From NCBI RefSeq assembly GCF_014050525.1, contig NZ_JACGAG010000004.1, positions 1 through 64,000 of the forward strand: DNA of 64,000 nucleotides, read 5' to 3'. Origin of the DNA: Clostridium sp. cel8 (GTDB taxonomy: Bacteria > Bacillota > Clostridia > Clostridiales > Clostridiaceae). This document shows positions 26,517 through 36,677 of the stretch, in pieces. Under the pieces are notes generated by a model, which was given only the letters and a program-made list of their open reading frames with translations, was not told the DNA's origin and made no database searches. Positions within the stretch are counted from its first letter, which is position 1. Every line of letters begins with the position of its first letter. Both the position numbers and the translations under genes were made by a program.

Positions 26517-27812
26517 ATGAATATACTGATATATACTTTAAGGTCTATAGCTTATGCACTTACGGAACCATATTTATTGATCGTGCTAGTTATTTTGGCC
26601 TTTGTATTACATAGAAAAAATACACAAACTGTAGCTATGCAAAAGATGATAATTGGAGAAAAAGTAAATTCTTCTTTTGAACTAACTATATCCCAGATTG
26701 TAATAGGAATTTTTGCAGGAACTTTAGCAAGTATTATAATGTCTTATTTGGGAATAGTATTTGATCAAAGTTCTGCAGTTGATTTGGTGTTTTTGGCTTC
26801 TATTGTATTTATGTTTTTCAATCCAAGGTTTATATGTTTTTCATATTCTGGATCAATAATTGGACTTTTAAGTGTTTTTCTTGCTATGGCTTCTTCGTAC
26901 TTTAAAATTCCAGATTTAGATTTTTTAAATATAGATGTGGTTTCACTTATGAGCATGATTGCAGTACTTCATTTTATAGAAGGCATACTTGTTATGATTG
27001 ATGGTAAAACAGGGAGTATACCTATATTTACAAGCAAAAATGGAAAAATAATTGGTGGGTTTGCACTTAAAAGATATTGGATAATTCCAATAGCTATATT
27101 CTTAGCTATACAGACTAAATCAATAAGTTACTATTCATGGCAAGTTGTTTCTATGCCTTCTTGGTGGCCTGTTTTAAAAGGGCAAACACTAAGTGGTATT
27201 TTAAACAATGTAGTACTTATACTTATGCCGTTTTATGCTGTAGTTGGATACAGTTCAGTGACATTTACTAAAAATACAAGGCAAAAGTCATTTATGTCAG
27301 GTATAATTATAATGACTTATGCTGTAGTTATATTTATCTTAGCCCAGCTAGCAAGTGTGAATTTGTTTTTTAAGATATTCGTTCTTATAATGGCTCCTGT
27401 TGCACATGAAGGAATGAGGATTATACAGACATATTTTGAAACTACAGGAACGCCCAAATATATAAGTAGTAGTGAGGGCATTATGGTACTTGCAGTTGCT
27501 CCAAATTCTCCTGCACATGAAATGGGTATAAAAAGTGGAGACCTATTAGTTGAAATAAACAATATAAAGGTTGAAAGTGAAGATAAAATAATAGAAATAC
27601 TAAATGAATGTTCAAATTTCATATGGCTTAAAGTAAAAAGGGTTACTGGAGATTTTGAACAACTTACTTATAATAAAATGAATAGCGAAAAAAGACTTGG
27701 AATAGTTTTTGTACCAAGAAATGTTCCAAAGAACAGTATGGTTGTAAAACTTAACAAAAATAAATTTTCAGATATATTAGATAAAATAAAAAACAATGAT
27801 GAGGATGATTAA
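26517..27812 (+). CDS. Polytopic membrane protein with C-terminal PDZ domain (MinJ-like)
   Basis: This 431-residue protein has about eight membrane helices in residues 1-300, followed by a cytoplasmic PDZ domain (about 315-390) with the ligand groove around [20 protein letters not shown] and [12 protein letters not shown]. In Bacillus, MinJ has the same topology and lies between ctpB and uvrB, where it bridges DivIVA and MinD. This gene occupies the same position, between ctpA and uvrB, so it is a positional MinJ counterpart. Sequence identity cannot be measured here. It ends 2 bases before uvrB. Confidence 0.75.
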   Translation: MNILIYTLRSIAYALTEPYLLIVLVILAFVLHRKNTQTVAMQKMIIGEKVNSSFELTISQIVIGIFAGTLASIIMSYLGIVFDQSSAVDLVFLASIVFMFFNPRFICFSYSGSIIGLLSVFLAMASSYFKIPDLDFLNIDVVSLMSMIAVLHFIEGILVMIDGKTGSIPIFTSKNGKIIGGFALKRYWIIPIAIFLAIQTKSISYYSWQVVSMPSWWPVLKGQTLSGILNNVVLILMPFYAVVGYSSVTFTKNTRQKSFMSGIIIMTYAVVIFILAQLASVNLFFKIFVLIMAPVAHEGMRIIQTYFETTGTPKYISSSEGIMVLAVAPNSPAHEMGIKSGDLLVEINNIKVESEDKIIEILNECSNFIWLKVKRVTGDFEQLTYNKMNSEKRLGIVFVPRNVPKNSMVVKLNKNKFSDILDKIKNNDEDD

Positions 27813-27814
27813 GA

Positions 27815-29800
27815 ATGGGAGTTTTCAAAATACATTCTAAGTTTAAACCAAAAGGTGATCAACCACAGGCAATAGAGAGTATAAGTCGTGGAATTTTACG
27901 AGGAGATAAATTTCAGACACTTATTGGTGTAACTGGATCTGGTAAAACATTTACTATGGCAAATATAATAGAAAAGGTTCAGAAGCCAACTCTTGTACTT
28001 GCACATAATAAAACATTGGCAGCTCAGCTTTGTTCTGAATTTAAGGAGTTTTTTCCCGAAAATAGTGTAGAGTATTTTGTATCTTACTATGATTACTATC
28101 AACCTGAGGCATATGTACCTCAAACAGATACATATATTGAAAAAGATGCCTCAATAAATGATGAAATAGATAAATTAAGACACTCTGCTACGTCTGCTCT
28201 TTTTGAAAGAAGAGATGTTATAGTAGTGGCATCTGTGTCATGTATATATGGACTTGGAAATCCAGAAGAATATAAAAAACTTACTATATCTTTAAGACCA
28301 GGAATGGTAAAGGATAGAGATAAAATTATAAAGAAACTTGTGGAAATACAATATGAGAGAAATGATATAAATTTTGTAAGAGGAACTTTCAGAGTTAAAG
28401 GAGATATACTTGATATATTTCCAGCATCTTCTTCTAATCATGCCATAAGAGTTGAATTTTTTGGTGATGAAATTGACAGAATAAAAGAGTTTGATGCCTT
28501 AACTGGGGAAACAATTGGGATTAGAAATCATGTGTCTATATTTCCAGCATCTCACTTTGCTACATCTAAGGAAAAAATGGAGATAGCTATAGAAAAAATA
28601 GAAGATGAATTGGAGGATAGATTGAAAGAATTAACCTCACAAGATAAACTCTTAGAAGCTCAAAGAATAAAACAGAGAACAAATTTTGATATAGAGATGA
28701 TGAGGGAAGTTGGATACTGTAGTGGTATTGAAAATTATTCTAGGATACTAGATGGTAGGGCTAAGGGAAGTCCTCCACAGACACTTATAGATTATTTCCC
28801 AGATGATTTTTTAATGTTTATAGATGAAAGTCATGTAACTTTGCCACAGGTAAGAGCTATGTATGCAGGTGATAGATCGAGAAAACAGTCACTTGTAGAT
28901 TATGGATTCAGACTTCCATCTGCATTTGATAATAGACCACTTAAATTCGAAGAATTTGAGAAAAAAATAAACCAGGTTGTATTTGTAAGTGCTACTCCTT
29001 CAGATTATGAAAAAGAACATTCCCAAAATATTGCAGAACAGATATTGAGGCCAACTGGACTTTTGGATCCTGTAATTATAGTAAAGCCAGTTAAAAATCA
29101 GATAGATGATCTGTACACTTCTATAAATGAAACTATAGAAAAGGGATATAGAGTACTTGTGACAACACTTACGAAAAAAATGGCAGAAGATTTAACTGAT
29201 TATTTTAAAGATATGAATATAAAAGCAGGATATATGCATTCAGGTATTTCTGCAATTGATAGAATGAAAATAATAAGGGATCTTAGAAAAGGTGAATTTG
29301 ATGTACTTGTTGGAATTAATCTTTTACGAGAAGGACTGGATATACCTGAAGTTGCATTAGTTGCAATACTTGATGCAGATAAAGAAGGATTTTTAAGATC
29401 TGAAAGATCACTTATACAGACAATTGGAAGGGCAGCTAGAAATTCAGAAAGTAAGGTCATAATGTACGCAGATACTATTACAGATTCCATGAATAAAGCT
29501 ATTACAGAAACTAATAGAAGAAGAAAGATACAGATAGAATATAATAAAAAGCATGGAATAGTTCCAAAAACTATAAATAAAGATATAAGAGAAGTTATAG
29601 AAGCAACAGTTGTAATGGAAGATAAAAAGAAGTATAACAGTTTAGATGAAGCAATAGAGGGCAATAAAGAAAGTATAGATAAATTAATAGAAGAGAATTT
29701 GAAACAGATGAAAAAGGCAGCAAAAGAGCTTAGGTTCGAAGAGGCAGCTAGGCTAAGAGATAATATAGAAAAACTAAAAAAACAAAAAAGAGCCTTATGA
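27815..29800 (+). CDS. uvrB: Excinuclease ABC subunit B
   Basis: This DNA helicase-like damage verifier of nucleotide excision repair acts with UvrA and UvrC. It has Walker [11 protein letters not shown], the damage-probing beta-hairpin [13 protein letters not shown], the DEAD-like box MFIDESHV, helicase motif [17 protein letters not shown] and QTIGRAARN. The C-terminal UVR motif (about 620-655; [19 protein letters not shown]) recruits UvrC. At 661 residues it is full length. The ATG at 27815 begins [17 protein letters not shown]. Confidence 0.97.
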   Translation: MGVFKIHSKFKPKGDQPQAIESISRGILRGDKFQTLIGVTGSGKTFTMANIIEKVQKPTLVLAHNKTLAAQLCSEFKEFFPENSVEYFVSYYDYYQPEAYVPQTDTYIEKDASINDEIDKLRHSATSALFERRDVIVVASVSCIYGLGNPEEYKKLTISLRPGMVKDRDKIIKKLVEIQYERNDINFVRGTFRVKGDILDIFPASSSNHAIRVEFFGDEIDRIKEFDALTGETIGIRNHVSIFPASHFATSKEKMEIAIEKIEDELEDRLKELTSQDKLLEAQRIKQRTNFDIEMMREVGYCSGIENYSRILDGRAKGSPPQTLIDYFPDDFLMFIDESHVTLPQVRAMYAGDRSRKQSLVDYGFRLPSAFDNRPLKFEEFEKKINQVVFVSATPSDYEKEHSQNIAEQILRPTGLLDPVIIVKPVKNQIDDLYTSINETIEKGYRVLVTTLTKKMAEDLTDYFKDMNIKAGYMHSGISAIDRMKIIRDLRKGEFDVLVGINLLREGLDIPEVALVAILDADKEGFLRSERSLIQTIGRAARNSESKVIMYADTITDSMNKAITETNRRRKIQIEYNKKHGIVPKTINKDIREVIEATVVMEDKKKYNSLDEAIEGNKESIDKLIEENLKQMKKAAKELRFEEAARLRDNIEKLKKQKRAL

Positions 29801-29872
29801 TTTTAATATACTAAGTTATAGTAGTATACTATAATAATTTAAAATATTGATATACACTAAGGAGTTATAAAC

Positions 29873-32695
29873 ATGAAAAATAGCATAATTATAAAAGGTG
29901 CTAAAGTCCACAACTTAAAGAATATAGATTTGACTATACCTAGAGATAAGCTTGTAGTTTTTACTGGACTTTCGGGATCAGGAAAGTCTTCGCTTGCATT
30001 TGATACATTGTATGCTGAAGGTCAGAGAAGATATGTAGAATCATTATCTGCCTATGCTAGACAATTTTTAGGTCAGATGAATAAACCCGATGTAGAGTAT
30101 ATAGAGGGACTATCACCAGCAATATCAATTGATCAGAAGACAACTAGCAAAAATCCACGTTCTACAGTAGGTACAGTTACTGAAATATATGATTATTTGA
30201 GGCTATTATATGCAAGAATTGGTGTACCACACTGCCCTAAATGTGGAAGAAAAATAACACAACAAACTGTAGATCAAATGGTAGATAAAGTTCTTTCAAT
30301 GCCTGAAAGAACTAAGATACAAGTGCTTGCGCCTATTATAAAAGGGCGTAAAGGGCAACATATAAAGGTTATGGAGAATATAAAGAAAAATGGATATGTT
30401 AGAGCTAGAATTGATGGAGAAATTTTTGATCTAGAAGAACAGGAAATAAACCTAGATAAAAACAGAAAACATACTATAGAAGTAGTGGTTGATAGATTAA
30501 TTGTCAAAAATGGAATAGAAAGTAGGCTAACAGATTCAATAGAAACATCTTTAAAACTATCAGACGGTATAGTAATTATAAATGTTATTGGAGGAGAAGA
30601 TATACTCTTCAGTGAGAAATTTGCATGTGTTCACTGTGGTATAAGTATAGAAGAAATTACTCCTAGAACATTTTCATTTAATTCTCCATTTGGAAAATGT
30701 AATACTTGTGATGGACTAGGTACTCTTATGGAAATAGATGATAAGCTTGTAATACCAGATAAAAGTAAGAGCATACTTGAAGGAGCTGTACTTCCATGGA
30801 AAAGTGGAAGCTTGAGAGAGGATTCATGGACATTTAGTATATTAAAAGCACTTTCTCGTAAATACAAGTTTAAGTTAGATACTCCTATAGAAAAACTTAG
30901 TGACAAGGTTGTAAATATACTCCTTTATGGATTAAATGGTGATAAAATAAAAGTTAAGTACGAAAGAGAAGGAAGACTTATGGAATTCAATCATGCTTTT
31001 GAAGGAGTAGTCAATAACTTAAAAAGACGATATATGGAAACAAATTCCGATTATATAAAAGGTGAAATTGAAAATTATATGAGTGATAATCCATGTCCTA
31101 GTTGTAGAGGTGCAAGACTTAATCCTGAAGCATTGTCTGTAACAATAGGAGATAAAAATATTTATGAACTGTGTAGTATGTCTATAAAAGATGAGCTTAA
31201 GTTCTTTGATAATATAAATCTTTCTGAGAGGGATACTATAATAGCAGATCAGGTGTTAAAAGAAATAAAGAAAAGGCTTAAGTTTTTAATAGATGTTGGT
31301 CTTGATTATTTAACATTGTCTAGATCTTCAGGTACACTCTCAGGTGGCGAATCTCAGAGAATAAGACTTGCAACACAAATAGGATCCAGTTTAGTAGGTG
31401 TTCTCTATATACTCGATGAGCCAAGTATAGGACTTCATCAAAGGGACAATGATAGACTTATAAAAACGCTAAAAAATCTTAGAGATGTTGGTAATAGTGT
31501 AATTGTAGTGGAACATGATGAGGACACTATAAGAGCTGCAGACTATATAGTTGATATAGGACCGGGAGCAGGAGAACATGGTGGTGAAGTAGTTGGAGTT
31601 GGAAAATTATCTGATATAATTAAAAGTGAAAGATCAATAACTGGGCAATATCTTAGTGGAAAGAAGAAAATAGAAGTTCCTAGATCTAGGCGAAAGGGAA
31701 ATGGAAATTATATAAAAATAGAGGGAGCTTGTGAAAATAATTTAAAGAATATAAATGTTTCTATACCTCTTGGAGTTTTTAATTGTGTAACTGGTGTGTC
31801 AGGCTCTGGGAAAAGTACACTTGTAAATGAAGTACTTTATAAAGGTCTTAATAAACAAATTAATGGTTCTAAAGTAAATCCAGGCAAGCATAAAGATATA
31901 CTTGGAATAGAGAATATAGATAAGGTTATAAATATAAATCAAAGCCCAATAGGAAGGACTCCAAGGTCAAATCCTGCTACATATACAGGAGTTTTCGACA
32001 TTATAAGAGAAGTATTTTCAAATACACCTGAGGCTAAAATGAGAGGATATAAACCTGGACGATTTAGTTTCAATGTAAAGGGAGGTAGATGTGAGGCTTG
32101 CAGAGGTGATGGAATAATAAAAATTGAAATGCAGTTTTTATCAGATGTTTATGTACCTTGTGAAGTATGTAAGGGAAAAAGATATAATAGAGAAACTTTG
32201 CAGGTTAAATATAAAGGCAAAAATATAAATGATGTTTTAAACATGACAGTAGAAGAGGCACTTGAGTTTTTTAAAAATATACCGAGAATAAAAAATAAAC
32301 TTCAGACTTTGTTCGACGTAGGACTTGGATATGTCAAGTTAGGCCAACCTTCAACTCAACTATCTGGTGGAGAAGCGCAGAGAGTTAAGCTTGCATATGA
32401 ACTTTCTAAGAGAAGCACAGGAAGGACTCTTTATATATTAGATGAACCAACTACAGGACTTCATACAGATGATGTAAAAAGGCTTATAGATATACTTCAG
32501 AGAATTGTAGATAAAGGGAATACAGTTGTTGTTATAGAGCATAATTTAGATGTTGTAAAATGTGCAGATTATATAATAGACCTTGGACCAGAAGGTGGAG
32601 AAAAAGGTGGAAAAGTAATATGTGCGGGTACTCCTGAAAAAATAATTAACAATCGAACTTCTTATACAGGACAGTACCTTAAAAAAATGTTATAA
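29873..32695 (+). CDS. uvrA: Excinuclease ABC subunit A
   Basis: This ABC ATPase dimer scans DNA for bulky lesions and loads UvrB. The first nucleotide site has [14 protein letters not shown] with signature [14 protein letters not shown]. The second has [14 protein letters not shown] with [14 protein letters not shown]. Zinc modules are visible in CPKCG, CVHCG with CNTCDG, and CEACRGDG with CEVCKG. At 940 residues it is full length. An AAGGAG site precedes the ATG, 72 bases after uvrB. It ends with QYLKKML at 32695. Confidence 0.97.
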   Translation: MKNSIIIKGAKVHNLKNIDLTIPRDKLVVFTGLSGSGKSSLAFDTLYAEGQRRYVESLSAYARQFLGQMNKPDVEYIEGLSPAISIDQKTTSKNPRSTVGTVTEIYDYLRLLYARIGVPHCPKCGRKITQQTVDQMVDKVLSMPERTKIQVLAPIIKGRKGQHIKVMENIKKNGYVRARIDGEIFDLEEQEINLDKNRKHTIEVVVDRLIVKNGIESRLTDSIETSLKLSDGIVIINVIGGEDILFSEKFACVHCGISIEEITPRTFSFNSPFGKCNTCDGLGTLMEIDDKLVIPDKSKSILEGAVLPWKSGSLREDSWTFSILKALSRKYKFKLDTPIEKLSDKVVNILLYGLNGDKIKVKYEREGRLMEFNHAFEGVVNNLKRRYMETNSDYIKGEIENYMSDNPCPSCRGARLNPEALSVTIGDKNIYELCSMSIKDELKFFDNINLSERDTIIADQVLKEIKKRLKFLIDVGLDYLTLSRSSGTLSGGESQRIRLATQIGSSLVGVLYILDEPSIGLHQRDNDRLIKTLKNLRDVGNSVIVVEHDEDTIRAADYIVDIGPGAGEHGGEVVGVGKLSDIIKSERSITGQYLSGKKKIEVPRSRRKGNGNYIKIEGACENNLKNINVSIPLGVFNCVTGVSGSGKSTLVNEVLYKGLNKQINGSKVNPGKHKDILGIENIDKVININQSPIGRTPRSNPATYTGVFDIIREVFSNTPEAKMRGYKPGRFSFNVKGGRCEACRGDGIIKIEMQFLSDVYVPCEVCKGKRYNRETLQVKYKGKNINDVLNMTVEEALEFFKNIPRIKNKLQTLFDVGLGYVKLGQPSTQLSGGEAQRVKLAYELSKRSTGRTLYILDEPTTGLHTDDVKRLIDILQRIVDKGNTVVVIEHNLDVVKCADYIIDLGPEGGEKGGKVICAGTPEKIINNRTSYTGQYLKKML

Positions 32696-32705
32696 TCTAC
32701 ATATC

Positions 32706-32738
32706 GACTAGCATATCTGAGTTATTATGCTAGTTGTT
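32706..32738 (+). terminator. Weak hairpin after uvrA
   Basis: ACTAGCATA pairs with TATGCTAGT around a 10-base loop. The tail TGTTTCATCTTT is only moderately T-rich, so it may attenuate rather than end transcription. Confidence 0.5.
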
Positions 32739-32763
32739 TCATCTTTATGGGAGGATATTAAAA

Positions 32764-33204
32764 ATGGATCTAAGTAAATTAAGCTTGATTTTTAAGATTA
32801 TAATTATAGGTATAGTCTATATTATAATATTTTGGTCTTTAAGGATAATGTACAAAGATATAAAAAATGGCAGTAGAAGAAATAAGGTATCAAATAGAAA
32901 GTCATTTGGACTTGAGGTGATTTCAGTAGGAAGTAATTCAAACCTTAGGAAGGGATCTGTTATACCTATAAGAAGAGGAATAACAATAGGTAGAAAGAGT
33001 GACAATATATTAAGACTTGAAGATCCATATGCATCGTCACACCATGCTAGATTGTATATAAAAAATGGTAAGGACTGTATTATAGAAGATTTGGGAAGTA
33101 CCAACGGAACTCTTTTAAATGGAAAGAAATTAAATGGACGAGAGTATCTCAGTTCAGGAGATGAAATAAAAATAGGGAATACATCTTTTAGAGTTATAGA
33201 ATAA
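32764..33204 (+). CDS. Membrane-anchored FHA domain protein
   Basis: This protein binds phosphothreonine peptides. It has one N-terminal helix (about 8-28) and a cytoplasmic FHA domain (about 60-145) with GRKSDNIL, SSHHARL and LGSTNGTLLNG, the canonical phosphopeptide contacts. The ATG at 32764 follows GGGAGGA; length is 146 residues. It heads a unit with RodA/FtsW-type and PbpA-type genes, which resembles the mycobacterial FHA-RodA-PbpA wall cluster, but no Ser/Thr kinase or phosphatase lies next to it here. It probably links kinase signalling to wall synthesis. Confidence 0.88.
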   Translation: MDLSKLSLIFKIIIIGIVYIIIFWSLRIMYKDIKNGSRRNKVSNRKSFGLEVISVGSNSNLRKGSVIPIRRGITIGRKSDNILRLEDPYASSHHARLYIKNGKDCIIEDLGSTNGTLLNGKKLNGREYLSSGDEIKIGNTSFRVIE

Positions 33205-33231
33205 ATGTTGTGTTAATGGGTGGTGAATAAG

Positions 33232-34434
33232 TTGGATACTACTAAAGGTGAAAAAAAGCTCCTTAGATATACATATTTACTGTGTTTAGTTTGCTTTTTT
33301 AATATTGCAGTGATAAAACAGCCTTTTGATAAAGGAGCTATGATAATGGCCGTAGTTACATGTCTTCTTATAGGATATTCTTATTTTGTAATAAGAAAGT
33401 TTTTTTCTGATGGCGACAAGTACATATTTATTTTTTCAAGTATACTGTCAGTTATAGGAATGGTTATGCTTTATAGAATAAATATGACATTTTCTATTAA
33501 ACAAATTATATGGTTTGCTCTTGGTGTTACTGGATTTATACTAATTGTGGTTTTAATGCCGGATACAGTCAGCTTTAGCAGGTATAAGTACATATATTTA
33601 ATAATGACTTTAATATTTATGAGTGCAGGTACAATTTTTGGGGTTGAAATAAATGGATCTAAAAATTGGGTTAGTTTTGCAGGAATCCAGTTCCAGCCAT
33701 CTGAGTTTGGGAAGTTAACTTTAGTAGCTTATTTAGCATCGGAATTGAAAGATTATAAAAATTTTAAGAATCTTATAGTTCCTGGGATAGTTGTAATGAT
33801 AAGTCTTGGATTCATGGTTATTCAAAAAGATCTAGGTTCAGCTTTAATATTCTTTGGAATATCTATAACAATGCTATATATAGCCACATCAAAATTTAAG
33901 TATGTTATAGTATGTTTCTTACTTGCAGCAGTAGGTGCAGTTTTAAGTTATAATATGTTTGACCATGTCAAAACAAGGGTTATGATATGGAGAAATCCAT
34001 GGCCATATGTAAATAATCAAAGTTATCAGATAGTTCAATCAATGTTTTCAATAGCATCTGGAGGACTTACAGGATCGGGACTTGGACTTGGACATCCAGA
34101 ATATGTTCCAATAAATACTACTGACTTTATATTTGCTATTTTGTGTGAAGAATTTGGCATATTAATGGGATTTGCAGTAATAATATTGTTTTTTTTGCTT
34201 TTTTATAGGTGTATGAGAGCTGCTGTATATTGTAGTGATAAATTTTCAAGACTTTTAGCTGTAGGGTATAGTGCTATGATTGCATCTCAGGTATTAGTAA
34301 TAGTTGGAGGAGTTATGAATGCAATTCCACTTACAGGTGTAACACTGCCCCTTGTAAGTTATGGAGGAAGTTCTATGCTAATAACGTTTTTTTCCTTAGG
34401 TATAATTCAAAAGATATCCGAGGAGGCTAGATAG
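33232..34434 (+). CDS. FtsW/RodA/SpoVE-family peptidoglycan glycosyltransferase
   Basis: This SEDS-family polymerase links lipid II disaccharides into glycan chains, in partnership with a class B penicillin-binding protein. It has about ten membrane helices and the SEDS marks NGSKNWVSFAGIQFQPSEFGK, AIPLTGVTLPLVSYGGSS and a polar loop with GLGLGHPEYVPINTTDFIF containing the catalytic Asp. The TTG at 33232 is chosen because GGTGGTGA sits 5 bases upstream; a GTG at 33220 lacks a ribosome site. Its likely transpeptidase partner is encoded 1 base downstream. RodA and FtsW cannot be told apart firmly here. Confidence 0.88.
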   Translation: MDTTKGEKKLLRYTYLLCLVCFFNIAVIKQPFDKGAMIMAVVTCLLIGYSYFVIRKFFSDGDKYIFIFSSILSVIGMVMLYRINMTFSIKQIIWFALGVTGFILIVVLMPDTVSFSRYKYIYLIMTLIFMSAGTIFGVEINGSKNWVSFAGIQFQPSEFGKLTLVAYLASELKDYKNFKNLIVPGIVVMISLGFMVIQKDLGSALIFFGISITMLYIATSKFKYVIVCFLLAAVGAVLSYNMFDHVKTRVMIWRNPWPYVNNQSYQIVQSMFSIASGGLTGSGLGLGHPEYVPINTTDFIFAILCEEFGILMGFAVIILFFLLFYRCMRAAVYCSDKFSRLLAVGYSAMIASQVLVIVGGVMNAIPLTGVTLPLVSYGGSSMLITFFSLGIIQKISEEAR

Positions 34435-34435
34435 T

Positions 34436-35863
34436 ATGAATAATATAGTTAATAATATAAAGAAAGTAATGCTTGTGTTTTTGATGTGTTTTATAGGACT
34501 TATTTCATATATGACATATTTTGAAATGATTGTTGGTCCTAATATAGTAAACAGTAGTTACAACAGAAGAATGTGGATTAAGAGAAATGAAGTATTAAGA
34601 GGTACTATATATGATAGAAATGGTAATGCTTTAACTAAAAGTGAGCCTATAAACGCAGAAACACAGAAAAGGGAATATACTGGAGGAGAAATATTCGCTC
34701 ATGTACTTGGATATGTTAATGAAAAGTATGGTATAACTGGACTTGAAAGAAAATATGATTCTGAGCTCATGTCTACAGATGTAAAAGACAGCTTAAAAAG
34801 TCTTATTGAAAATAAGGGAAAATCTGTGAAGAAAGTTGGAAATAGTGTAAAAACAACTCTTGATACAACTACACAGAAAAAAGCCTATGATCTTTTAGGA
34901 AATAATAAAGGTGCAGTAGTAGTGCTTAATCCTAAGACAGGAGCTGTAATTGCTATGGTATCAAAGCCTTCTTTCAATCCTAATAATTTAGAAGAGGAAT
35001 GGGATTCTATTAATAAGAACTCAAGTAGACCATTACTTAATAGAGCAACGGCAGGATTATATCCACCAGGATCTACTTTTAAAACTGTTACTGCTATAAG
35101 TGCTCTGGAAAATATAGATAATGTAAAAAGTAAAACTATAAATGATACAGGATCAGTGCAAATAGGATCAGATTATATATTACATAACTATAATGGGGAA
35201 GTTCTTGGAAATATAAATTTTGAGCAAGCATATGCTCATTCAAGTAATGTATATTTTGGAACTCTCGGATTGGAACTTGGAAATGAAAATTTAAAAAATA
35301 CGGCAGAAGAGTTTTATTTTAATAAGGAGATCCCTACAGATGGAATACCTGTAGAGCCAAGTAACTTTCCAAAATTGAAATCATATGAAAAAGGAAGTAT
35401 AGCACAAAGTGCAATAGGACAGAGCAGTGTTCTTGCAAGCCCGCTTCAGATGGCTGTTGTAGTTAGTACAATAGCTAATGGTGGAGTCATGATGAAACCT
35501 CATCTTGTAAGTTCTGTAAGTACAAGTACAGGGAATCTTGTAAAATCTATAGAACCGGAATCAGTAGGTCAGATAATATCTCCAGATATTGCAGATACAA
35601 TGAAAAAAATGATGAAATCTGTTGTAGATTATGGTACTGGAGGTCAAGCTGCCATAAATGGAATAGAAGTTGCTGGAAAGACTGGAACTGCAGATAATAC
35701 TGAAATGGGAACTAATTCACCACCTCATTCATGGTTTATAGGATTTGCGCCTTATGATGATCCCCAAGTAGCTATTGCAGTAATTGTTGAAAATGGAGGC
35801 CAAGGCGGAATTTTAGCTGCATCCATTGCATCACAAGTAATGTATACTGCACTTGAAAAATAG
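34436..35863 (+). CDS. PbpA-type penicillin-binding transpeptidase
   Basis: This membrane-anchored D,D-transpeptidase crosslinks peptidoglycan made by the adjacent SEDS enzyme. It has an N-terminal helix (about 10-28), a short non-catalytic N-domain, then the penicillin-binding fold with SxxK in PGSTFKTVTA (Ser about residue 218), SxN in HSSNVYFG and KTGTA (about 411). At 475 residues it is short for a class B protein and lacks PASTA domains, like mycobacterial PbpA. It follows the SEDS gene directly, with the ribosome site GAGGAG inside that gene's end. Confidence 0.9.
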   Translation: MNNIVNNIKKVMLVFLMCFIGLISYMTYFEMIVGPNIVNSSYNRRMWIKRNEVLRGTIYDRNGNALTKSEPINAETQKREYTGGEIFAHVLGYVNEKYGITGLERKYDSELMSTDVKDSLKSLIENKGKSVKKVGNSVKTTLDTTTQKKAYDLLGNNKGAVVVLNPKTGAVIAMVSKPSFNPNNLEEEWDSINKNSSRPLLNRATAGLYPPGSTFKTVTAISALENIDNVKSKTINDTGSVQIGSDYILHNYNGEVLGNINFEQAYAHSSNVYFGTLGLELGNENLKNTAEEFYFNKEIPTDGIPVEPSNFPKLKSYEKGSIAQSAIGQSSVLASPLQMAVVVSTIANGGVMMKPHLVSSVSTSTGNLVKSIEPESVGQIISPDIADTMKKMMKSVVDYGTGGQAAINGIEVAGKTGTADNTEMGTNSPPHSWFIGFAPYDDPQVAIAVIVENGGQGGILAASIASQVMYTALEK

Positions 35864-35886
35864 ATACTAGAAATACAATGAAATAT

Positions 35887-35912
35887 GTAATTTCCCGGGA
35901 AATTTTATTATA
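35887..35912. repeat. Perfect GC-centred palindrome after pbpA
   Basis: AATTTCCCGGGAAATT (35889-35904) is a perfect palindrome followed by TTATTATAA. Without a loop it is an awkward terminator, so it may be either a weak stop or a protein site for the promoter region of the next gene. Confidence 0.4.
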
Positions 35913-36025
35913 AAAAGTAATATTATAATTCATTTAATGTTATAATATAGTCATTAAGAGAGATATTAAACCAATGAATTAACATTTTGCAAATTATAAT
36001 AAATTATAATAAAGAGGAGAATAGA

Positions 36026-36634
36026 ATGAAGGGTAAAACTCACGTAGGTATGGGAATACTTGCATTCTTATCTATATATAAAATAATTCCTGGGGGATTT
36101 ACTTATGTTGGCTTGATCATAGCTGCATTTTCATCAGCACTACCTGATGTTGATCATCCAAAGAGCATAATTAATAAGTACATTCTTCCTTTTAAAAATA
36201 AAATGACTAAGGTTACTATATATAGTTGCTTAGGTATAATAGTATTATGGTATGATTACCTTTTTTTAAATGAACCAATAGTAAAAGCAATTGGTATAGT
36301 CCTTATAATGATAGCTGTATCTTCACATAGAAATGGACTTACCCATAGCCTTACGGGAATGTCCATGTTTTCGTTTATTGCAGGATATATTGGTAATATG
36401 TATGATGTACAATATTTGGTATATTATTTTATGATAGGATATGGCATGCATCTTTTATGTGATATGTGTACGGATAGAGGAGTACCTCTTTTCTATCCTT
36501 TTAGAAAGAAGAGAGTAAAATTTCCAGTTACATATAAAACTAACTCTAAAATTGGCTCTGCTATAGAACAGCTTCTTATGATATTTGGACTTCTTTTTAC
36601 TATCTATAAAATACCTGTTATATTTTATAAATAG
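36026..36634 (+). CDS. YdjM-family membrane-bound metal-dependent hydrolase
   Basis: This integral membrane protein belongs to the DUF457/YdjM family of putative metal hydrolases. The metal-binding pattern is spread over HVGMG near the start, ALPDVDHPKS, SSHRNGLTHSL and YGMHLLCDMCTDRG, with four to five hydrophobic helices between. The ATG at 36026 follows GAGGAG; the frame upstream is leader. At 202 residues it is a normal size. E. coli YdjM is SOS-controlled. Here the neighbour is uvrC, but no SOS box was confirmed. Confidence 0.82.
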   Translation: MKGKTHVGMGILAFLSIYKIIPGGFTYVGLIIAAFSSALPDVDHPKSIINKYILPFKNKMTKVTIYSCLGIIVLWYDYLFLNEPIVKAIGIVLIMIAVSSHRNGLTHSLTGMSMFSFIAGYIGNMYDVQYLVYYFMIGYGMHLLCDMCTDRGVPLFYPFRKKRVKFPVTYKTNSKIGSAIEQLLMIFGLLFTIYKIPVIFYK

Positions 36635-36677
36635 ATTTTTAAAAACTTAATTCTATAGATAGGTGGTAGACAATAGA

